DNA of 64,000 nt from an uncultured beta proteobacterium. GTDB taxonomy: Bacteria; Pseudomonadota; Gammaproteobacteria; Burkholderiales; SG8-41. The notes beneath the pieces were generated by a model. The model was not told the DNA's origin, ran no database searches, and saw nothing but the letters and a program-made list of their open reading frames with translations. Of the stretch, positions 58,578 through 64,000 are shown in pieces. How positions within the stretch are numbered: the stretch's first letter is position 1; each line of letters opens with the position of its first letter. Where the stretch lies: contig CAISYC010000067.1 of assembly GCA_903889565.1 (NCBI GenBank), positions 1 through 64,000 on the forward strand. The letters are read 5' to 3'. The translations under genes were made by a program, and so were the position numbers.

Positions 58578-59944
58578 GTCGGGGTTGCCGGCGTCCGGAT
58601 GCCGAGTTCCGCCGCAAAACAGCGTTCCATCTCACGGCGAAATCGCGCCGCCTGCGTGTCGGGCGCGGATACGTCGCGCCACGCCAGCGGCTGACCCGCC
58701 GCCACCGCGCGGTTGAGCGTGATGCCATGTGCCAGTCCCAGCGGCAGACCGCTGCAGGCAAGCGAGTCGGCAGCCGGCATCAACCGGCCGTACACCGTGT
58801 AGCCGCCTTCGCCGTCGAGCCGTTCGCCGGGCTGGAGGTCGCGCTTTGCCACCGCGACGACGTCGCCGCGGAATCCGTCGGGCGCGCCGGTGGCTTCGCC
58901 GCGCAGGCCGATCGATGCCACACTGATGCCCAGTTCGAGTCCGATCAGGTGAAACGGTTTGTACATTGCCGAATAATTTCCCTGCGGATCGGTGACGAGG
59001 CCGTATTCCTGAAAGCACTTGCGCACATAATCGCTGTCGGCGGCGAAGGTCACATAGACGCCCCAGCGCAGGTCGCGCGGCACCGCGCTGCCGTCGCGGT
59101 GCAGGCTTGACACGACCTCGACCTGGCCGGCGTGGTGGAGTTGTCCGCCGGCGTCGCGAGGACGCAGCACGCGCGGCAGGTCATCGACGCCACACGGCGG
59201 AAAGTCGAGGCCGCCGGGCGCCGGCGTCAGGCCGGTCGCGTTGGCCACCGCCGCCATTTCGATCGCGGACTTGGTGCCGTCGAGAAAGGAGTTGAACATC
59301 TGCGGATTGAAATCGCCGCCGGCGACCATTTCGTCGCTGAAGCCGTAATGCCCCCACACCGTGTCCGGCGTCGACTGGTGGTAGGCGGGCAGATATTTCG
59401 TGCCCTTGCCGGCGGCGGTGACGGCGAAGCCGGCCGCGCGTGCCCAGTCGACCATTTCGCAAATCAGCGCCGGCTGGTCTCCATAGGCAAGCGAATAGAT
59501 CACGCCGGCATCGGCGGCGCGGCGCGCCAGCAGCGGGCCGGCCAGCGCATCGGCTTCGACATTGACCATCACGATGTGTTTGCCGTGCTCGCAGCAGGCG
59601 AGCGCGTGGCTGATACCGGCCGCCGGACTGCCGGTGGCGTCGATCACGATTTCGATCGCATCCGACGCAATCGCCGCCACTGCATCGTCGCCGACAAACG
59701 TGGTGCCGGCCGCCTGCGCGGCGGCAAGCGAGGCGGCGGCAAATTGCGCGTCGGGCCAGCCGACACGCGCGAGGCTGGCGCGCGCGCGCGCGGGCACGAG
59801 ATCGCAGACCGCGACCAGATGCAATCCCGGCGTGCGCCGAACTTGCGATAAAAACATCGAGCCGAATTTGCCGGCGCCGATCAGCGCCACGCGCAGCGGT
59901 CGTTGCGCGCCCGCGCGTTGCTGCAGCAGACGGTGGAGATTCAT
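58574..59944 (-). CDS. NAD(P)-binding oxidoreductase with SAF domain
   Basis: A 456-residue protein with an N-terminal Rossmann fold (LRVALIGAGKFGSMF, homoserine dehydrogenase-like) and a C-terminal SAF domain (GDVVAVAKRDLQPGERL onward). This layout is seen in a family sometimes annotated as SAF-domain or flagellar-like homoserine dehydrogenases. The catalytic function is unknown. It is divergent from homospermidine synthase (about 120 bp apart). Both carry a Rossmann domain, so a shared amine/amino-acid pathway is possible but unproved. Confidence 0.78.
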   Translation of the reverse strand: MNLHRLLQQRAGAQRPLRVALIGAGKFGSMFLSQVRRTPGLHLVAVCDLVPARARASLARVGWPDAQFAAASLAAAQAAGTTFVGDDAVAAIASDAIEIVIDATGSPAAGISHALACCEHGKHIVMVNVEADALAGPLLARRAADAGVIYSLAYGDQPALICEMVDWARAAGFAVTAAGKGTKYLPAYHQSTPDTVWGHYGFSDEMVAGGDFNPQMFNSFLDGTKSAIEMAAVANATGLTPAPGGLDFPPCGVDDLPRVLRPRDAGGQLHHAGQVEVVSSLHRDGSAVPRDLRWGVYVTFAADSDYVRKCFQEYGLVTDPQGNYSAMYKPFHLIGLELGISVASIGLRGEATGAPDGFRGDVVAVAKRDLQPGERLDGEGGYTVYGRLMPAADSLACSGLPLGLAHGITLNRAVAAGQPLAWRDVSAPDTQAARFRREMERCFAAELGIRTPATPT

Positions 59945-60067
59945 GATGATTTCCCGGTGTATGGCAAGACGGCGTCATTGCCCCGATCGCGCCGCCGCGG
60001 CGTGACGACTGGTGCGACGTAAAATGCTACACTCCGCAGCGCAAAAAATCACCTCGCGGGATCCGCA

Positions 60068-61486
60068 ATGAACGAGAAAAAACACGTTAAATTCAACGGG
60101 CGGCTGGTGATCGTCGGCTTCGGTTCCGTCGGTCAGGGCACGCTGCCGCTGCTGCTGCGGCATATCGAAATGCCGCTCGAGCGCATTTCCATACTCACCG
60201 GCGACACCCGCGGCATCGAGGAGGCCAAGCATTTCGGCATTCAGTTCAACGTCAAGCCGCTGACGCGTGAAAACTACAAGTCGGTACTTGATCCGTTGCT
60301 GAAGAAGGGCGATTTTCTGCTCAATCTGTCGGTCGAAGTGTCGAGTGTTGATCTGATCGAATACTGCTGCAAGCGCGGCGTCATGTATCTCGACACCTGC
60401 ATCGAACCGTGGCTCGGCGGCTATTTCGACACCAGCGTGTCGGCCTCGAGGCGCTCCAACTACGGCCTGCGCGAGGAGGTGTTGCGCCTGCGCAGCAAAT
60501 ATTCGGACGGCGCGCCGACCGTGATCCCGACGCACGGCGCCAATCCGGGGCTCATTTCGCACTGGGTCAAGCAGGGCCTGATCAATCTGTCGCGCGACAT
60601 TCGCAAGCGCGCGGCCAAGCCGGAAACGCGCGAGGACTGGGCGCGGCTGGCGATGACCCTCGGCGTGAAGGCGATCCACTGCTCGGAGCGCGACACCCAG
60701 GTCGCCAATCCGGGCAAGCGGCGGCTTGAATTCGTCAACACCTGGTCAGTTGACGGTTTTGTCGGCGAGGGCTCGCAGCCCTGCGAACTCGGCTGGGGTT
60801 CGCATGAAAAACATTTTCCGCGCGACGGCAAGCAGCATAAATTCGGCTGCAAATCGGCGATCTATCTGACGCGCCCGGGTGCCTCGGTGCGCGTGCGATC
60901 ATGGACGCCGCTCGAAGGCTGCTTCCACGGCTTCCTTATCACGCACGGCGAAGCGATCTCAATCTCCGATTACCTGACCGTGCGTTCCGGCAAAAAGGTG
61001 ATGTACCGGCCGACTTGCCACTATGCCTATCATCCCTGTGACAACACGATCCTGTCGCTGCACGAATATGCCGGCAAGAACTGGGCGCTGCCGGAAAACA
61101 AGCGCATTCTGATGGACGAAATCTACGACGGCGCCGACGAACTGGGTGCGCTGCTGATGGGGCACGCGCGCGGTGCTTACTGGTTCGGCTCGCGTCTGAC
61201 CATCCACGAAGCGCGCAAACTCGCGCCCTTCAACAATGCGACCAGCCTGCAGGTTGCTGCCGGCGTCATGGCCGGTGTCGTCTGGTCGATGGAGAACCCG
61301 CGCCGCGGCGTCTGCGATCCGGACGATCTCGATTTTCAGCGCGTGCTCGAAATCGCCAACCCCTATCTCGGCAGTGTCGGCGGCACCTATACCGAATGGA
61401 CGCCGCTCGACGATCGCGGCAACCTGTTTCCGGAAGACGTCGATACCGCCGACCCCTGGCAGTTCAAGAATATCCGCGTCGTCTGA
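60068..61486 (+). CDS. hss: Homospermidine synthase
   Basis: A 472-residue NAD-dependent enzyme that forms sym-homospermidine from putrescine or spermidine. The Rossmann motif VIVGFGSVGQGTLPLL opens the protein and it belongs to the saccharopine dehydrogenase-like fold. NPGLISHWVKQGL and TCIEPWLGGY are typical of bacterial Hss. Length is standard. A methyltransferase gene follows 14 bp later. Confidence 0.9.
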   Translation: MNEKKHVKFNGRLVIVGFGSVGQGTLPLLLRHIEMPLERISILTGDTRGIEEAKHFGIQFNVKPLTRENYKSVLDPLLKKGDFLLNLSVEVSSVDLIEYCCKRGVMYLDTCIEPWLGGYFDTSVSASRRSNYGLREEVLRLRSKYSDGAPTVIPTHGANPGLISHWVKQGLINLSRDIRKRAAKPETREDWARLAMTLGVKAIHCSERDTQVANPGKRRLEFVNTWSVDGFVGEGSQPCELGWGSHEKHFPRDGKQHKFGCKSAIYLTRPGASVRVRSWTPLEGCFHGFLITHGEAISISDYLTVRSGKKVMYRPTCHYAYHPCDNTILSLHEYAGKNWALPENKRILMDEIYDGADELGALLMGHARGAYWFGSRLTIHEARKLAPFNNATSLQVAAGVMAGVVWSMENPRRGVCDPDDLDFQRVLEIANPYLGSVGGTYTEWTPLDDRGNLFPEDVDTADPWQFKNIRVV

Positions 61487-61500
61487 GCGCCGCCTCGACC

Positions 61501-62031
61501 ATGCCCGCGGCGACGCCTGAATCCCCCTCGGTCTGGGTCTGCCGTTTTGCGTCATTGATTCCTGCCGGCGGCCGCGTGCTCGATCTCGCCTGCGGCGGCG
61601 GCCGCCATGCCCGTTACCTTGCCGGAATGGGCTTCGAGGTGCTGGCGGTCGATATCGATGCCGCCGCGCTGCAGTCGCTGGCCGGCATCGAAGGTGTGCA
61701 AACCCTGGCCGCCGATCTTGAGGGCGCGCCGTGGCCGTTCGGCGGCGAGCGCTTCGACGGCATTGTGGTCACCCGCTACCTGCATCGTCCGCTGCTGCTG
61801 CCGCTGGTCGGCGCATTGGCGCCGGGCGGCGTGTTGATCTACGAAACGTTCGCCGCAGGCAACGAGCGTTACGGGCGCCCGCAGAACCCCGACTTTCTGC
61901 TGGCCGCGGGTGAATTACTCGAGCTGGCACGCGGCCGGCTGCGCGTCGTTGCCTACGAGGACCTGTTTGTCGAGACGCCGCGGCCAGCCATGATGCAGCG
62001 GATCTGTGCGGTCGGCGATGCGATCGCCTGA
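61501..62031 (+). CDS. Class I SAM-dependent methyltransferase
   Basis: A 176-residue methyltransferase with motif I VLDLACGGGRHARYLA, the acidic residue in VLAVDID and FDGIVVTRYLHRP. It is short, close to TehB-like enzymes. ATG 61501 is chosen, 14 bp after hss, since the frame 5' overlaps hss without homology. The substrate is unknown. Confidence 0.8.
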   Translation: MPAATPESPSVWVCRFASLIPAGGRVLDLACGGGRHARYLAGMGFEVLAVDIDAAALQSLAGIEGVQTLAADLEGAPWPFGGERFDGIVVTRYLHRPLLLPLVGALAPGGVLIYETFAAGNERYGRPQNPDFLLAAGELLELARGRLRVVAYEDLFVETPRPAMMQRICAVGDAIA

Positions 62032-62058
62032 AAAGTTTCAGACGGCTGTAACTTTTTG

Positions 62059-62130
62059 CCTGTTCGCGCGTTGGCTAAAGAAATACCCTTGGTGCGTCGT
62101 TGTAGGTAAGGCGCATCGGGCGCGAACAGG
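62059..62130. repeat. Long-range inverted repeat before a 61-aa ORF
   Basis: CCTGTTCGCGC (62059-62069) and GCGCGAACAGG (62120-62130) are perfect 11-bp arms around a 50-base loop. The loop itself has a weak second pairing (GGTGCG with CGCATC). The right arm ends 8 bp before the ATG of the small ORF. It may be a leader structure, an operator pair or chance. Confidence 0.5.
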
Positions 62131-62138
62131 GTGCTGAC

Positions 62139-62324
62139 ATGAGTGCGACGGATGACAAGGCGGTCAAGCAGGTCCGGCAATACGCCGACGAGGTGCTGTG
62201 CGCCGGCTGGAATCCGTTTGCGATCCAGGTCGCCGAACCTGTCGCGCGGACGCATGCCGCCGCGGTCGATGGCGGTGACGCCGAAGGCCTGCTCGCACGC
62301 CTCTATCGCTGCCAGCAAGCCTGA
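62139..62324 (+). CDS. Hypothetical small protein, 61 aa
   Basis: A 61-residue acidic protein, MSATDDKAVKQVRQYADEVL then CAGWNPFAIQVAEP. It has no membrane segment or recognised domain. No strong ribosome site precedes ATG 62139, and the inverted repeat arm ends just upstream. It could be a real small gene because the start region looks protein-like. Confidence is limited. Confidence 0.4.
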   Translation: MSATDDKAVKQVRQYADEVLCAGWNPFAIQVAEPVARTHAAAVDGGDAEGLLARLYRCQQA

Positions 62325-62490
62325 CGGTCAGGTTGCGCGTCCCTGCCGCCGGCCCTCGCCGCGGTTGCAACCATGCGCTTCCGCCGCGGTCAGACGCAGT
62401 GGGTTGGTCATTCCCGAATGCGGTAGAATCTGCGCTTAATTCGCAGGCGTATTCACAGATTCGGACCCAATTTTCAGGAAAAACCGATAG
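62325..62490. other. Intergenic region before dapA
   Basis: 166 bp with a TAGAAT (62424-62429) that could be a -10 for dapA. The nearest TTG-type -35 (62404) is only 14 bp upstream, so the promoter is unsure. I see no other feature. Confidence 0.35.
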
Positions 62491-63375
62491 ATGGCATCAC
62501 TGAGCGGCAGTGTGGTGGCGATTGTCACGCCGATGCACGAAGACGGCAGCCTTGATCTCGACGCGTTCCGCAAGCTGATCGACTGGCATATCGCCGAAGG
62601 CACCGACGGCATCGTGGTCGTCGGCACCACGGGCGAATCGCCGACGGTCGATTTCGATGAGCATCATCTGCTGATCAAGACCGCGGTCGAGCATGGCAAC
62701 CGGCGCGTGCCGATCATCGCCGGCACCGGCGCGAACTCGACGCGCGAGGCGATCGAGCTGGCGGCTTACGCCAAGCAGGTCGGCGCCGACATGAGCCTGA
62801 CGGTGGTGCCTTACTACAACAAGCCGACGCAGGAAGGCCTCTACCGCCATTTTCGCGCGATCGCCGAGGCGGTCGAACTGCCGCACATCGTCTATAACGT
62901 GCCGGGCCGCACGGTTGCGGACTTGTCCAACGAGACCACGCTGCGCCTGGCACAGATACCGAACATCGTCGGCATCAAGGACGCCACCGGCAACCTCGAG
63001 CGCGGCAGCGACCTGTTGCGTCAGGCGCCGCCGGATTTTGCCGTCTACAGCGGCGACGACGCCACCGCGCTGGCGCTGATGCTGCTGGGCGGACAGGGCG
63101 TCATCTCGGTCACCGCCAATGTGGCGCCGCGCCTGATGCATGAAATGTGCGTGGCGGCTTTCAAAGGCGACCTCGCGCGCGCGCGCGACTGCAACAACCG
63201 TCTGCTCGGCTTGCACCGGCAGCTGTTTATCGAGGCCAATCCGATCCCGGTCAAATGGGCGGTGGCGCAAATGAAGCGCATGGGGCCGGGCATACGGCTG
63301 CCGCTGACGCCGTTTTCAGAAACCTATCACGACCGCGTGCGCGCGGCGATGCAGCAGGCTGGCATCGCGGTCTAG
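62491..63375 (+). CDS. dapA: 4-hydroxy-tetrahydrodipicolinate synthase
   Basis: A 294-residue TIM-barrel enzyme condensing pyruvate with aspartate semialdehyde in lysine and diaminopimelate synthesis. The Schiff-base Lys163 (GIKDATG), Tyr135 (VYNVPGR) and Thr46-Thr47 (GTTGES), plus Arg140, are all in place. ATG 62491 is followed by the standard N-terminus. bamC follows 13 bp later, the common dapA-bamC order. Confidence 0.95.
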   Translation: MASLSGSVVAIVTPMHEDGSLDLDAFRKLIDWHIAEGTDGIVVVGTTGESPTVDFDEHHLLIKTAVEHGNRRVPIIAGTGANSTREAIELAAYAKQVGADMSLTVVPYYNKPTQEGLYRHFRAIAEAVELPHIVYNVPGRTVADLSNETTLRLAQIPNIVGIKDATGNLERGSDLLRQAPPDFAVYSGDDATALALMLLGGQGVISVTANVAPRLMHEMCVAAFKGDLARARDCNNRLLGLHRQLFIEANPIPVKWAVAQMKRMGPGIRLPLTPFSETYHDRVRAAMQQAGIAV

Positions 63376-63388
63376 AAAAGGCATGATC

Positions 63389-64000
63389 ATGAATCGATTT
63401 CCGCGGATCACCGGCATCATCGTGACCTTGCTGGCCGTGCTCGCGCTGGCGGCCTGCAGTTCGATGCCCAAAATCGAGAGCGACCGCATCGACTACAAGT
63501 CGGGCGGCGGAAAACTGCCGCCGCTCGATATTCCGCCGGATCTGACCAAGCCGAGCGTCGATGACCGCTTTGCGGTGCCCGATATCAACACACGGGGCGA
63601 CGCCAATATCTCCGACTACAACAAGGATCGCACCGGTCGCACGCAGGTTGCGCGTTCGACGGTGTTGCCGCCGCAGGAGGGCGCGCGCATCGAGCGGTCG
63701 GGTTCGCAGCGCTGGCTGGTGGTCAAGGGCGATGCCGATTCGGTGTGGAACGTGACCAAGCAGTTCTGGCAGGAACTCGGTTTCATCGTCAACGTCGAAC
63801 ATGTCGATGCCGGCGTGATGGAGACGGACTGGGCGGAAAACCGCGCCAAGCTCGATGCCGGCGTGGTGCGCAACTTTTTGAGCAAAATGCTCGATAGCGT
63901 TTCATCGACCGCCGAGCGCGACAAGTTCCGCACGCGGCTGGAGCCGGGCAGCGAACCGGGCACGATGGAAATCTACATCAGTCATCGCGGCATGGAAGAG
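63389..64000 (+). CDS. bamC: Outer-membrane assembly lipoprotein BamC, 3' end outside window
   Basis: At least 204 residues, open to the window edge. The N-terminus is a lipoprotein signal with lipobox LAAC near residue 21. It is followed by a disordered Pro-rich stretch (LPPLDIPPDLTKPSVDDRFAV), then BamC domain 1 (LVVKGDADSVWNVTKQFWQELGF). BamC is a lipoprotein subunit of the BAM complex that assembles outer-membrane proteins. ATG 63389 has AAAAGG about 8 bp upstream, favoured over ATG 63383. Its position after dapA supports the call. Confidence 0.88.
   Translation, partial: MNRFPRITGIIVTLLAVLALAACSSMPKIESDRIDYKSGGGKLPPLDIPPDLTKPSVDDRFAVPDINTRGDANISDYNKDRTGRTQVARSTVLPPQEGARIERSGSQRWLVVKGDADSVWNVTKQFWQELGFIVNVEHVDAGVMETDWAENRAKLDAGVVRNFLSKMLDSVSSTAERDKFRTRLEPGSEPGTMEIYISHRGMEE

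Overview
The window looks like chromosomal DNA of a GC-rich betaproteobacterium, probably a Burkholderiales-type heterotroph. The evidence is the PP0621-like/PilS/PilR/AmpD block, class Ia nrdAB with NrdR boxes, bpt-aat, homospermidine synthase, dapA-bamC, and a very large set of Bug-type periplasmic solute receptors (ten in about 21 kb). Coding density is high. The main exceptions are the AT-richer first 2 kb and about 37.75-38.2 kb.

Layout. (1) 1-2072: right end of an integrated element. It holds a partial unknown gene, a broken integrase 3' remnant, an intact tyrosine integrase, and a 3' half tRNA-Pro(CGG) that marks the attachment site. (2) 2.25-6.0 kb: PP0621-like protein, PilS/PilR two-component system (type IV pili) and AmpD. 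(3) 6.2-11.7 kb: nrdAB with a readable promoter and two NrdR boxes 31 bp apart, then small genes (DUF2442, histone-like, NrtS). (4) 11.7-27.4 kb: accessory catabolic region. A leftward group has five Bug receptors, a class II aldolase and an ACMSD-like amidohydrolase. A rightward run has SDR, an aconitase-type LeuC/LeuD-like dehydratase, Bug, MmgE/PrpD, SDR and a Gfo/Idh oxidoreductase. (5) 27.4-37.7 kb: a leftward run of LLM flavin monooxygenase, alpha/beta hydrolase, four Bug receptors and an MFS transporter. Upstream are a LysR regulator and a divergent flavin reductase-amidohydrolase pair. (6) 38.2-42.5 kb: NDP-forming acyl-CoA synthetase, acyl-CoA dehydrogenase and SDR, with two CACAGAG inverted repeats bracketing the dehydrogenase gene. 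(7) 42.5-50.4 kb: mostly housekeeping genes: adenosyltransferase, TauE/DUF1634, two cytochromes c, nth, a diguanylate cyclase, rnfB, an AI-2E family protein, and bpt-aat. (8) 50.4-58.6 kb: an oxygen-response block with a cysteine-less Crp/Fnr regulator, radical SAM/SPASM protein, two universal stress proteins, a CoA-synthetase/GNAT fusion, Fe-S FNR and HemN. Four FNR-type boxes are each about 31 bp upstream of a plausible -10 element. (9) 58.6-64 kb: SAF-domain oxidoreductase, homospermidine synthase, methyltransferase, dapA and the start of bamC.

The best candidates for undescribed biology are the two catabolic clusters with multiplied solute receptors, the out-of-frame second CEACQ tail after nrdA, and the compact FNR-box regulon. 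No defence island or CRISPR array was seen.
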